DNA of 64,000 bases from Clostridium sp. 'White wine YQ' (lineage in GTDB: Bacteria; Bacillota; Clostridia; Clostridiales; Clostridiaceae): NCBI RefSeq assembly GCF_028728205.1, contig NZ_JAQYUU010000001.1:2216082-2280081 (forward strand), in the 5' to 3' direction. A model generated the notes under the pieces. That model ran no database searches. It saw only the letters and a program-made list of their open reading frames with translations, and was not told the DNA's origin. The position numbers were made by a program, and so were the translations under genes. How positions within the stretch are numbered: position 1 is the first letter of the stretch; each line of letters starts with the position of its first letter. Below, one piece after another: positions 54,826 to 63,267 of the stretch.

Positions 54826-55449
54826 CTATATTGAAATTTTATCCTTCAATTTATCAAAGGTTCCTTCACCAACTCTATCAATTTTTTTCAGTTCCTCGAT
54901 AGATTTAAAGCCTCCATTTTTTTCTCTATATTCTATTATTTTTCCTGCCATTACTTTCCCTACACCAGGTAATGTATCTAGCTCAGCCTCAGTTGCTGTA
55001 TTGATATTAATTGTTCCATCTTGAGATTTTCCAGATTGCAATGAGGATGCCAATGATCCTTGTGTGTTTTGTGCTTTATTATCAATATTTCCTATAACAA
55101 TACACTCATGATTTTGAAGTTCCTTGGCTAAATTTATATTCTTTGTATCAGCTTTCTCTGTTAATCCACCAGCTTCTGCGATTAGATCTTTAATAATCGA
55201 TCCTTTCTCCATTATATATACTTCCGGCTTTTTAATTTCCCCTTTAATTTCAACAACTATGTTTCCACTATTATTTGTTGTAGTCGTAGTTTTATTGTCA
55301 TTTGAAGTCTCTTCTACAAACATACCTTCCACTTCTTTATCCGATAAAGGCTTTGGGATATTTATATATGTATATATTCCCGCAACTAAGGTTAGAACTA
55401 TTAATAGTATTACGATTCCTATTAGTTTTTCTTTCCTTGTAATTCTCAT
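54826..55449 (-). CDS. ComEA-family helix-hairpin-helix protein
   Basis: The 207-residue membrane-anchored protein has a TM helix (about 10-30) and an SLBB-like beta domain (about 65-125, GEIKKPEVYIMEKGS). The C-terminal DNA-binding HhH pair reads INTATEAELDTLPGVGKVMA then IEELKKIDRVGEGTFDKLKD. ComEA binds DNA during natural transformation in other Gram-positives. The rest of the com genes are not in this window, so competence is unproven. The ATG at 55449 follows AAGGAGG by 6 bases. It is divergent from the carboxypeptidase gene. Confidence 0.9.
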   Translation of the reverse strand: MRITRKEKLIGIVILLIVLTLVAGIYTYINIPKPLSDKEVEGMFVEETSNDNKTTTTTNNSGNIVVEIKGEIKKPEVYIMEKGSIIKDLIAEAGGLTEKADTKNINLAKELQNHECIVIGNIDNKAQNTQGSLASSLQSGKSQDGTININTATEAELDTLPGVGKVMAGKIIEYREKNGGFKSIEELKKIDRVGEGTFDKLKDKISI

Positions 55450-55570
55450 GTTTTCCTCCTTAAATTTTAATATATAATTAATTATTGACAAAAACACCTC
55501 ATTTATATAGTAATTTGACCACATTTTTGTTATACTTATTTTTATGAAATATGACATAATGGGGGATATT

Positions 55571-56845
55571 ATGAGAAAAATTTCTTATTTTTTACTATTG
55601 ATGATTTCTTTTACATTAATATTTAATAAAAATGTAAGCGCAGCTCCTTCTGTTCCTGATTTAGAAGCTGATGGTGTAGTACTAATGGATGCAACTACAG
55701 GAAAAATTCTATACAGTAAGAATAGTGAGAAATCACTTGCACCAGCTTCTACTACAAAAGTAATGACTGCTTTATTGGTTTTAAGAAATTCAAAGCTTGA
55801 TGAAAAAGTTACCATAACCAAAAGTGCTACTGCAGTTGATGGAACAAGAATCGGTCTAATAGAAGGTGAAGTATTTACCGTTAAGGATTTACTATATGGA
55901 ATGCTCTTACTTTCGGCTAATGATTGTGCTGAAGCACTAGCTGAACATGTCTCTGGTTCAAAAGATGCATTTGTTGAACTTATGAATAAAACAGCTAAAG
56001 AATTAGGTGCGAATAATACTACTTTTGTAAATCCTTCTGGACTTTATGAAGATGACCACAAGACAACTGCTTATGATTTATCACTTATTATGAGAGAAGT
56101 ATCAAAGAATCAAACTTTTATTGATATTTCTAGGACACCAGCATATGAATTTCCTGCCTCTAATATAAACGGGGAAAATCACTGGGCAGATAATAAAAAT
56201 GAATTAATCATGAAGAATAATAGATATTTTTATCAATATGCACTCACTGGTAAATGTGGATATACCACTCCATCAAAACATACTTATACTGCCGTTGCTG
56301 AAAAAGATGGTCAAAGATTAGTTGCAACATTTCTTTACTCATCAAGTAAAGATAATTATTTTAGAGAGGCAAAGAATTTATTCGAATATGGTTTTAATAA
56401 TTTTAGCCTTGTAAAACTATATTCAAAGGGTGAAAAATTATCTGATTATACTTTTAATGATTCTACTACAATGCCATTACTAGCTTCAGACGATATCTCA
56501 TATGTATGTAAAAAAGGTGATGAGAATTCAATTACAAAATCATTAGATATTGAGAAAAAGGATTTATCAAATCTTTCCTTCACTCGTGACCAAGAAGTGT
56601 TATCCGCTTCTGTTTCAGTAAATGGTCAAAAGTATCAAAATATTCGTTTAAGTGCAGGCGAATCAAGAGAAATAAAGCCTGTACAAAAGAGTTTTAGTGA
56701 TAAGCTTAAAGAAATGAAACCAGAACTTGCCGCTGGTGGTGTAGCTGCAGTATTCTTAGGTTTCGCTTTAATCAGATATAGAGCTCGTATTAAAAAAAGA
56801 AAGATTAAATCTAGATATTCAGATATAATAAATAAACTTGATTAA
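55571..56845 (+). CDS. D-alanyl-D-alanine carboxypeptidase (penicillin-binding protein 5/DacF-like)
   Basis: The 424-residue protein trims the terminal D-Ala of peptidoglycan stems. A signal peptide ends near NVSA-A (residue 24). The serine nucleophile motif is PASTTK (Ser60, Lys63) and the SxN motif is SAND (Ser115, Asn117). The third motif is KCG (228-230) instead of the usual KTG. A C-terminal TM helix (about 388-406) with a basic tail anchors it. The ATG at 55571 has GGGGGA 5 bases upstream; upstream in-frame ATGs at 55544 and 55559 lack good sites. It may act in vegetative or spore wall maturation. Confidence 0.9.
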   Translation: MRKISYFLLLMISFTLIFNKNVSAAPSVPDLEADGVVLMDATTGKILYSKNSEKSLAPASTTKVMTALLVLRNSKLDEKVTITKSATAVDGTRIGLIEGEVFTVKDLLYGMLLLSANDCAEALAEHVSGSKDAFVELMNKTAKELGANNTTFVNPSGLYEDDHKTTAYDLSLIMREVSKNQTFIDISRTPAYEFPASNINGENHWADNKNELIMKNNRYFYQYALTGKCGYTTPSKHTYTAVAEKDGQRLVATFLYSSSKDNYFREAKNLFEYGFNNFSLVKLYSKGEKLSDYTFNDSTTMPLLASDDISYVCKKGDENSITKSLDIEKKDLSNLSFTRDQEVLSASVSVNGQKYQNIRLSAGESREIKPVQKSFSDKLKEMKPELAAGGVAAVFLGFALIRYRARIKKRKIKSRYSDIINKLD

Positions 56846-56853
56846 CAAAAAAA

Positions 56854-56878
56854 ACAGATGGTAATCCATCTGTTTTTA
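56854..56878. terminator. Bidirectional terminator between carboxypeptidase and pseudouridine synthase
   Basis: ACAGATGG (56854-56861) pairs with CCATCTGT (56866-56873), with an A run on the left and a T run on the right. The genes are convergent. Confidence 0.9.
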
Positions 56879-57772
56879 CTCTTTTTTTAACTTCTCAATT
56901 AATATTTTCATATCATCAGGTAGTTCAGCCCTAAGTCTCAATTCCTTCCTTGTCCTTGGACTATGAAAGTCTAACCCATAAGCATGTAGTGCTTGCCTAT
57001 TTATAAATTCTTCATCTTCAGTCCCATACAAAACATCCCCGAATATAGGGTGACCTAGATAGCTTAAATGAACTCTTATTTGATGAGTTCTTCCAGTTTC
57101 AAGAAGACATTCAACTAATTCTGCATTTTTGTAGCTCTCAACAACCTTATAATGAGTTATACTTTCTTGTCCTCTATCATCAACAACTCTCTTAATAGTA
57201 TCCTCATTCTCTCTATATATTGGTGCATTTATAGTTCCTTGCTTTTCTTTTAAATTTCCATGTACTAATGTTAAATACCTCTTTTGAAAATGTTCTTCTC
57301 TCATTTCATTAGATAACTGCATATGAGCATATTGATTTTTGGCTATAATTATTAATCCTGAGGTATTCATGTCCAATCTACTTACTAGTCTAACAATGCA
57401 ATTTTGATTTGTTTTCTTGAAATAGTACATTACACCATTAGATAATGTTCCACTAAAATGACTTCTAGTTGGATGAACTACCATGAATGGTTTTTTATTT
57501 AAAACAAGTATATCATCATCTTCATAAACAATGTCTATATCTATGTCTTCAGGCTCTATATTTTGAGTTTCATTTTTGTTTAAATCTATAATTATTTTTT
57601 CACCTTTAGATATAATATAGTTCATTTTAACTGCTTTATTATTTACTAGTATTCTCTTATCTATAGCAGCTCCCCTAATCAATCTAGTAGATAATCCTAA
57701 TTCTTCCTTTAGGAATTCTCTTATCTTATGTTTATGGTATTCTTCTGGAACAATCTTTTCTATTTTACTCAT
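56876..57772 (-). CDS. RluA-family RNA pseudouridine synthase
   Basis: The 298-residue enzyme has an N-terminal S4-like RNA-binding segment (about 15-65) and a catalytic domain with the Asp motif RLVSRLDMNTSGLIIIAKN near residue 132. HPTRSHFSGTLSNGVMYYF and GRTHQIRVHLSYLGHPIFGD are further family motifs. It isomerises uridine in rRNA or tRNA. RluD, RluC and YlyB-like members share this layout, so the target is unassigned. It lies 25 bases downstream of the LCP gene and may belong to that operon. Confidence 0.92.
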   Translation of the reverse strand: MSKIEKIVPEEYHKHKIREFLKEELGLSTRLIRGAAIDKRILVNNKAVKMNYIISKGEKIIIDLNKNETQNIEPEDIDIDIVYEDDDILVLNKKPFMVVHPTRSHFSGTLSNGVMYYFKKTNQNCIVRLVSRLDMNTSGLIIIAKNQYAHMQLSNEMREEHFQKRYLTLVHGNLKEKQGTINAPIYRENEDTIKRVVDDRGQESITHYKVVESYKNAELVECLLETGRTHQIRVHLSYLGHPIFGDVLYGTEDEEFINRQALHAYGLDFHSPRTRKELRLRAELPDDMKILIEKLKKE

Positions 57773-57797
57773 CTTTCCTCACTTATCTCTTGATAAT

Positions 57798-59060
57798 CTA
57801 TTGTTTGAAGTCTCCTCCCAAAATAATAACTGCATCATATCCTTGAGTGTCATCAGTTAATTCTTTTATATTATCAATTCCTGTGTCCTGGGATATTAGA
57901 TCTCCTATATTATTATCATTAGTTTTAATTACAGATTTACTTATCTCTGTATAATTTCCTTTATCAATTTTGGTATACCCTTTAGATTCAAGTTCAGTTA
58001 CTAAAGTTCCTGCAAGGCCAGTTTTCCTTGTTCCATTTAGAACCTTAATTTTTAAATCCTTTTTAGTTACAGAATCCTTGGCTGTTTGTGATCCACTTAG
58101 GGCTGAAATTACATCCTTATTGTTATTCTTATTATATACTAGATAATCTTGCCCATTAATTGTTTTAGGGGTTCCGTTAAGTGTCACCATTGTTAGTTTG
58201 CTTTTATCTAACCCTTTTAAACTTAATCCATAAGAAATCATCTTACTTCCTGACATATTTGTCTTTATATACTTAGGCAATGTATCTAATAAAGGTTTAA
58301 AGTTCATAATAATACTAGGTGAAGTACACTTTTCTACAATCTTATTAATAAACTTATGTTGGCTTTCTATTCTGTCCAAATCTCCATTTGCAAAACCAGT
58401 TCCATCATTATTTTTTCTCCATCTAAAGAACTCTTCTGCTTTTTGACCATCTAGATGTACAGTTTCACCTTTTTTGAAGTGAATATGAAGATTTTGTGCA
58501 GGGTCATCATAATTCATATTTCTTTCTATTTCCATGTCAATACCACCAATGGCATCAATTACTGCTCTAAATCCCGCATAATCTATCTTAACTATATAGT
58601 TAACATTAATTCCTAAGAAGTTTTCAACTTCTTTTTTAATTAATTTATCTCCGCCTAACGCGTAAGCTGCATTTATTTTTTGATTTTTATTATTAACTTT
58701 TATAAGCATATCTCTAGGCACAGATACTAATGTTCCTTGCTTTTTACCCGGCTCATAGTGTAAAAGCATAATAGTATCAGTTCTCTTTATTGCTTCATTA
58801 TTAGGTTGAGAAGGATCTCCTATATCCAAACCCAAGACTAAAATATTTACTGGATCTTTTGATCCAACATCTTCTGCTGCAACATCTACACCACCTGCAC
58901 TATTAAACTTTCCTAATGTTACAAATAAATAAACTGCAACTATAACTATAAATGTAATTAGAATGGATAGAATACTTAAAATTACAATAGTTCTTTTTCC
59001 TTTGTTTCTTTTTCTCTTTTTCCTATTGTTAATTGGTGAGTTTCTATTTTCCCCATCCAT
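57798..59060 (-). CDS. LytR-CpsA-Psr (LCP) family cell-wall polymer ligase
   Basis: The 420-residue protein has a very basic cytoplasmic N-terminus and a TM helix (about 24-48). The extracellular LCP domain (about 70-240) has NILVLGLDIGD, RTDTIMLLHYEP, LVSVPRDMLI and FFRWRKNNDGTGFANGDLDR motifs. The C-terminal LytR_C domain spans about 325-415. LCP enzymes attach teichoic acids or other glycopolymers to peptidoglycan from lipid-linked precursors. It follows yqeK by one base, placing it at the end of a conserved ribosome/NAD-related gene series. Confidence 0.92.
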   Translation of the reverse strand: MDGENRNSPINNRKKRKRNKGKRTIVILSILSILITFIVIVAVYLFVTLGKFNSAGGVDVAAEDVGSKDPVNILVLGLDIGDPSQPNNEAIKRTDTIMLLHYEPGKKQGTLVSVPRDMLIKVNNKNQKINAAYALGGDKLIKKEVENFLGINVNYIVKIDYAGFRAVIDAIGGIDMEIERNMNYDDPAQNLHIHFKKGETVHLDGQKAEEFFRWRKNNDGTGFANGDLDRIESQHKFINKIVEKCTSPSIIMNFKPLLDTLPKYIKTNMSGSKMISYGLSLKGLDKSKLTMVTLNGTPKTINGQDYLVYNKNNNKDVISALSGSQTAKDSVTKKDLKIKVLNGTRKTGLAGTLVTELESKGYTKIDKGNYTEISKSVIKTNDNNIGDLISQDTGIDNIKELTDDTQGYDAVIILGGDFKQ

Positions 59061-59061
59061 A

Positions 59062-59643
59062 CTATTTATTCACTTCCTTAAGTGTATTAATTAGATAATT
59101 TCTTGCTTCTATTGTATTAGGATGAATTAATCCCCTATTCTTAATTATATATACTAGCGTATTATCAATACCTTCTAATACCCCCTTATCAAGGTTTTCA
59201 AGGGTGACTTCTCTAAGCTTATCTACCCCATCAAAGTTTCGATTAGGTTCTATATAATCTGCAATATATATTATTTTTTCCAATGTAGTCATATTAGCTT
59301 TACCAGTGGTATGGTATATAACTGCACTTAGGATTTCTTTATCATTTATATTCATAAGCTTTTCTCCCAGTACTGCACCAACCTTACCATGTAAAAGTTG
59401 TGGAGAAATACGTTCAATCTCATCTACTTCTATAGAATTTTCCTGTAATATTTTAAACAACTCGTCAATGTGTAAATTTTTTGCACAATCATGGATTAAT
59501 GCAGCTAATTCTGCTCTTTCCTTGTCAATTCCATTAATATCGGCTAACCTTTTTGCCATATCTACAACACCTAAAGTGTGATTATATCTACTATCTTTCA
59601 AATTTTCTTTTAAATATTGAAGGATTTGTTCTTTACTCCACAT
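59062..59643 (-). CDS. yqeK: YqeK-family HD domain nucleotide hydrolase
   Basis: The 193-residue HD-domain hydrolase has HTLGVVDMAKRLA (first metal His), LAALIHDCAKN (HD pair), LLHGKVGA and the YIADYIEPNR segment with the final Asp. Homologues hydrolyse diadenosine tetraphosphate symmetrically. It lies 17 bases downstream of nadD, the usual partner in Firmicutes. GGGGG lies 7-9 bases before the ATG. Confidence 0.93.
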   Translation of the reverse strand: MWSKEQILQYLKENLKDSRYNHTLGVVDMAKRLADINGIDKERAELAALIHDCAKNLHIDELFKILQENSIEVDEIERISPQLLHGKVGAVLGEKLMNINDKEILSAVIYHTTGKANMTTLEKIIYIADYIEPNRNFDGVDKLREVTLENLDKGVLEGIDNTLVYIIKNRGLIHPNTIEARNYLINTLKEVNK

Positions 59644-59660
59644 AAATTGTCCCCCTTGAA

Positions 59661-60284
59661 TTATAAGAATATATTTCTAGTGGCTTTATATAATCCATTT
59701 ACTCTTATATATTCATATACATTTGAGTTTAAATATTCAGTTACTTCTTTTCCTTCTTCTAATGCTTCCCTAATATACGAGGAAGATATATCCTGTTCTA
59801 TTAAATCCAATAAAATAACAGAATGATTGTATTTTTCTTCTATTACATTTTTTGATTTAATAACTTCATCTTTTGGATATCCAGGCCTAGTAAATATAAC
59901 CAATGTTGCTAGGTTTAATATTTCTTCTATATTACGCCATGATTCAAATGTTACTAAGCTATCTGCTCCAGCTATAAAAAAAAGCTCACACTTTTCTCTT
60001 TCTTCCTTTAAATACTTTAATGTCAGAAACGTGTAGCTCAATGTCTGTTTACTAATTTCATAGTCAGAAACTTCAAAATGTTCATAATCAGCTATAGCTA
60101 ACTTTACCATTTCATATCTATCTTTTTCATTAGTAATCTTCTTATAGGTTTTGTGAGGTGGATTCCCAGCAGGCATAAAAATCACACTATCTAAGTGTAA
60201 CTTCTTGTATGCCTCCTGAGCAATATAAATATGGCCTTTATGCGGGGGATCAAAAGTTCCCCCCATTATTCCAATCTTCTTCAT
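59661..60284 (-). CDS. nadD: Nicotinate-nucleotide adenylyltransferase NadD
   Basis: The 207-residue enzyme adenylates nicotinate mononucleotide in NAD synthesis. The nucleotidyl-transferase motif GGTFDPPHKGHIYIAQEA opens the protein, MPAGNPPHK is the substrate loop near residue 37 and SSSYIREALEEG near residue 170 is the ISSTxIR-like ATP motif. It touches the yhbY stop and precedes yqeK, the typical order. Confidence 0.95.
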   Translation of the reverse strand: MKKIGIMGGTFDPPHKGHIYIAQEAYKKLHLDSVIFMPAGNPPHKTYKKITNEKDRYEMVKLAIADYEHFEVSDYEISKQTLSYTFLTLKYLKEEREKCELFFIAGADSLVTFESWRNIEEILNLATLVIFTRPGYPKDEVIKSKNVIEEKYNHSVILLDLIEQDISSSYIREALEEGKEVTEYLNSNVYEYIRVNGLYKATRNIFL

Positions 60285-60586
60285 TATTTACTCTTAACTG
60301 GTAACTCTATTTTAGGCTTTTTAGTACTTTGTTTGAAAAGCACTACTTTACTTCCTATAGCCTGAACCCCTTCACAACCTATTCTTTCACAAATAATATC
60401 TGAAGCTTCTCTAGCATCTAAACCTGAATTTTCTAATACCTTTATTTTAATAAGCTCTCTTGCTTCTAAGGCATCTTCAACTTGTTTAATAAATGTATCC
60501 TCTATTCCATTTTTTCCAACTTGAAAAATTACTTCTAAATTATTTGAAAGAGATCTTAAATAAGCTCTTTGTTTACTTGTAATCAT
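60284..60586 (-). CDS. yhbY: YhbY-family RNA-binding protein (CRM domain)
   Basis: The 100-residue CRM-domain protein associates with pre-50S ribosomal particles in other bacteria. It has the opening TSKQRAYLRSLSNNLEVIFQ, the GxxG-type loop GKNGIED, and the later GSKVVLFKQS strand. It lies between obgE and nadD, a conserved neighbourhood of ribosome assembly genes, with a 15-base gap from obgE. Confidence 0.93.
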   Translation of the reverse strand: MITSKQRAYLRSLSNNLEVIFQVGKNGIEDTFIKQVEDALEARELIKIKVLENSGLDAREASDIICERIGCEGVQAIGSKVVLFKQSTKKPKIELPVKSK

Positions 60587-60601
60587 ATTATCTTTCCTTT
60601 C

Positions 60602-61888
60602 CTACATAAGATACTCAAATTCAAAATCATTTAAGCGTACATAATCGCCATCTTGAATACCCATTTCTCTTAATTCCGCCATTATTCCTTTATTATTCAA
60701 TACTTTATGGAAATATCTCAATGAATCATAATCATTTACATTAACAGCTGATAAGAGTCTATCTACAAAGGAACCTTCTATTACATAAACCTTTCCTTCT
60801 TCCCCTTCTTCAACTCTAATGTCATATGTAAATCTCTTTTCTTCTGGTATAAACATATCTTCGCTTGATATCTCTAAATCAACAATTGGAATTTCTTTAA
60901 GCATTCTTGCAGCTTCTTTAATTAACGCTTCAACTCCATCATTTGTAGCTGCAGACATCTTAAATACTTTTTCATAACCCATTTCATTAAGTTTTTTCTT
61001 AAAATTATCAAAAACTTCTTCATCAAATAGCATATCAGCTTTATTACCTACAACTATCTGTGGTCTATCCCAAAGTTTTATTGAATATTTTTTTAATTCT
61101 TCATTTATCTTTATGAAATCTTCAATTGGATCTCTTCCTTCTACTCCAGAGATATCCACTACATGTATTAATAATCTTGTTCTTTCAATATGTCTTAAGA
61201 ATTCTATACCTAAGCCTACACCTTCTGCTGCTCCTTCAATTATTCCTGGAATATCTGCCATAACAAAAGGTTCTATTCCTGGAACACTAACTACACCTAA
61301 ATTAGGTTTTAATGTAGTGAAGTGATAGTTTGCTATCTTTGGTCTAGCCTTTGAAACAACTGAAAGAAGTGTTGATTTTCCTACATTAGGGAAACCTAAT
61401 AATCCTACATCTGCAAGTAACTTAAGTTCTAATGTAATCCATCTTTCTTCTCCTGGCATTCCCGGCTCAGCAAAGTTAGGTGCTTGCCTTGTAGGAGTAC
61501 AGAATTTTGCATTTCCTTTTCCGCCTTTTCCACCTTTACAAATTATATATGTATCCCCTGCATGAGAAAGGTCTGCCATTATTTTATCTGATTCTACATC
61601 TTTAATAATAGTTCCCATTGGAACATGAATTACATAATCTTCTCCATCTTTACCATAACACTTAGAACCAGATCCATTTACGCCTTTTTCTGCTATAAAT
61701 TTTCTTTTATACTTAAAATCTAATAAGGTAGTCATATTTGTATCAACAACAAATATTACACTCCCACCTTTTCCTCCGTCTCCTCCATCTGGTCCACCTA
61801 AAGGAACATATTTTTCTCTTCTGAAGGAAACTGCTCCATCTCCGCCATCTCCTGATTTTACAAAAACCTTGGCTGTATCTATAAACAT
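60602..61888 (-). CDS. obgE: GTPase ObgE/CgtA
   Basis: The 428-residue GTPase acts in 50S ribosome assembly and stress or sporulation control. The glycine-rich Obg fold is N-terminal (residues 1-157, [12 protein letters not shown]). The G domain has GFPNVGKST near 165, DIPGIIEGA and NKADM, and an OCT domain forms the C-terminus (about 345-425). The ATG at 61888 is chosen because AAGGTGAT lies directly upstream at normal spacing; the GTG at 61897 would sit inside that site. It lies downstream of rpmA after a terminator and a repeat-bearing gap. Confidence 0.96.
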   Translation of the reverse strand: MFIDTAKVFVKSGDGGDGAVSFRREKYVPLGGPDGGDGGKGGSVIFVVDTNMTTLLDFKYKRKFIAEKGVNGSGSKCYGKDGEDYVIHVPMGTIIKDVESDKIMADLSHAGDTYIICKGGKGGKGNAKFCTPTRQAPNFAEPGMPGEERWITLELKLLADVGLLGFPNVGKSTLLSVVSKARPKIANYHFTTLKPNLGVVSVPGIEPFVMADIPGIIEGAAEGVGLGIEFLRHIERTRLLIHVVDISGVEGRDPIEDFIKINEELKKYSIKLWDRPQIVVGNKADMLFDEEVFDNFKKKLNEMGYEKVFKMSAATNDGVEALIKEAARMLKEIPIVDLEISSEDMFIPEEKRFTYDIRVEEGEEGKVYVIEGSFVDRLLSAVNVNDYDSLRYFHKVLNNKGIMAELREMGIQDGDYVRLNDFEFEYLM

Positions 61889-62027
61889 ATAAATCACCTT
61901 ACCTTACATCAATCTATTGTTCTTCTTATTTTTCTTCTTATTATTATTTTCCTAATAAACTTAATTAATCTATTAAATATTACAATAGGGATGTAATTTT
62001 TTCAATAATTAAGCTTAAATAGTAATG

Positions 62028-62092
62028 AAGAATTAAGAATTAAAAATCATTTCTAATTATATTCTATCCCTAATTGCTAATTCTTAATTCTT
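62028..62092. repeat. Inverted repeat of AATTAAGAATTA units
   Basis: AAGAATTAAGAATTA at 62028-62042 is the inverse complement of TAATTCTTAATTCTT at 62078-62092, enclosing a 35-base spacer. It lies between obgE and the rpmA terminator and resembles dispersed intergenic repeats of clostridial genomes. The remaining gap 61889-62027 shows nothing else clear. Confidence 0.6.
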
Positions 62093-62099
62093 AACTAAT

Positions 62100-62130
62100 A
62101 AAGCACCCTAGTTAAGGGTGCTTTGTTTTA
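62100..62130 (-). terminator. Terminator after rpmA
   Basis: AAAGCACCC (62100-62108) pairs with GGGTGCTTT (62116-62124) just after the minus-strand rpmA stop. It separates the ribosomal protein genes from obgE. Confidence 0.85.
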
Positions 62131-62133
62131 AGA

Positions 62134-62433
62134 TTATTCAGCTATTTCTTCAACATCAACTGGATAAACAGAAGCTTTCTTCTTATCTTTACCCATTCTT
62201 TCGAATTTAACAACTCCATCTATTTTAGCGAAAAGAGTATCATCCTTTCCCTTTCCAACATTAGTTCCTGGGTGGATTTTTGTTCCTCTTTGTCTAACAA
62301 TGATATTACCTGCTAATACAAATTCGCCATCAGCAGATTTAACTCCTAATCTTTTTGATTCAGAGTCTCTACCGTTCTTAGAGCTACCTACTCCTTTTTT
62401 ATGAGCGAATAATTGAAGGTTCATTATCAACAT
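62134..62433 (-). CDS. rpmA: Ribosomal protein L27 with cleavable N-terminal extension
   Basis: The 99-residue L27 is a 50S component near the peptidyl-transferase centre. The first residues [10 protein letters not shown] form the Firmicute extension that Prp removes before [24 protein letters not shown] at good spacing supports the ATG at 62433 rather than the ATG three codons later. It follows prp by four bases, so substrate and processing enzyme are co-expressed. Confidence 0.96.
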   Translation of the reverse strand: MLIMNLQLFAHKKGVGSSKNGRDSESKRLGVKSADGEFVLAGNIIVRQRGTKIHPGTNVGKGKDDTLFAKIDGVVKFERMGKDKKKASVYPVDVEEIAE

Positions 62434-62437
62434 GGTG

Positions 62438-62809
62438 TTACACCTCCTCTTTTAAAAGACATATATATTTATCACGTTTCTTTTTTCCAAAACTTTGTTC
62501 TAAGGATAACATAATACTATCAATGCTTAGTTCAAATGTCTTTAAAAGTGTTTGGGCTTCAGTAAGCTCATCCTCTTCCAAATCAGTTAAATCTAAGCTT
62601 ATGTATCCTTCATATATCTCATAACTGCAATTTATATTAAGTACACTTTCTAAACCTATTAATAGACTTTGAGAAAGTACTGACACAGAATTACATATCA
62701 TATCGTAGGCTTCTCCAACTATAATTGCTTCAGCCTCTTCTACTGCATGACCTTTTATGTCTACTGCAATTATCTTTTCTCCTCTACTCTTGACCTTGAT
62801 CTTAATCAT
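62438..62809 (-). CDS. prp: Ribosomal processing cysteine protease Prp (YsxB)
   Basis: The 123-residue cysteine protease trims the N-terminal extension of L27. The catalytic His is in the GHA motif (His21) and the Cys in [12 protein letters not shown] (Cys39). The His-Cys spacing is 18 residues, longer than the about 12 in most Prp proteins, because of an extra segment in [13 protein letters not shown]. It lies between rplU and rpmA, the conserved location. The start lies just after the rplU stop. Confidence 0.93.
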   Translation of the reverse strand: MIKIKVKSRGEKIIAVDIKGHAVEEAEAIIVGEAYDMICNSVSVLSQSLLIGLESVLNINCSYEIYEGYISLDLTDLEEDELTEAQTLLKTFELSIDSIMLSLEQSFGKKKRDKYICLLKEEV

Positions 62810-62811
62810 AA

Positions 62812-63123
62812 TTAAGCTTCGATCTTTTCGATTTGAATCTTAGTGTAAGGTTGTCTGTGACCAGATTTTCTTCTATAGTCTTTCTTTGGTTTATACTTGA
62901 AAACTATAATCTTCTTAGCCTTTCCTTGAGCTAATACTTTAGCTACAACCTTAGCTCCTTCAACTACTGGTGTACCAACTTTTAATTCTCCATCCTTAGA
63001 TACAACTAGAACTTCACTGAATTCAACTGTTGATTCAACCTCAGCGTTAAGTTTTTCAACGAAAAGAACGTCTCCTTCCTTAACTCTGTACTGCTTTCCT
63101 CCTGTAGTTAATACTGCGTACAT
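62812..63123 (-). CDS. rplU: Ribosomal protein L21
   Basis: The 103-residue 50S protein begins [18 protein letters not shown] and ends with the basic [20 protein letters not shown] segment, both typical. AGGAGGTG lies 8 bases before the ATG at 63123; the open frame continues 42 bases into the leader but no better start exists. It is the first gene of rplU-prp-rpmA and carries a structured leader. Confidence 0.97.
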   Translation of the reverse strand: MYAVLTTGGKQYRVKEGDVLFVEKLNAEVESTVEFSEVLVVSKDGELKVGTPVVEGAKVVAKVLAQGKAKKIIVFKYKPKKDYRRKSGHRQPYTKIQIEKIEA

Positions 63124-63213
63124 TAAAAACACCTCCTCATAACGGTCTCGCCACTTAAGGTACAAAGATTTAACTTTGTTTTACTAAAACCTATTCTGTG
63201 CGGTTACTTAGAC
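63124..63213 (-). ncRNA. Probable L21 leader RNA
   Basis: The roughly 90-base 5' UTR of rplU contains GGCGAGACCGTTATGAGGAG next to the start, together with internal short stems such as ACAAAGTTAAATCTTTGT. This position and sequence resemble the Firmicute ribosomal L21 leader, an autoregulatory element. A covariance-model search was not possible. Confidence 0.6.
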
Positions 63214-63242
63214 ATTTTAACACAATTAGCCTATGTTGTAAA
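63214..63242 (-). promoter_or_regulatory. Sigma-A promoter of rplU-prp-rpmA
   Basis: On the minus strand, TTTACA (forward 63237-63242) and TAAAAT (forward 63214-63219) are separated by 17 bases. They lie about 95 bases upstream of the rplU start. Confidence 0.65.
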
Positions 63243-63267
63243 TAACTTTTTCTTGTAAAAGCATTAT

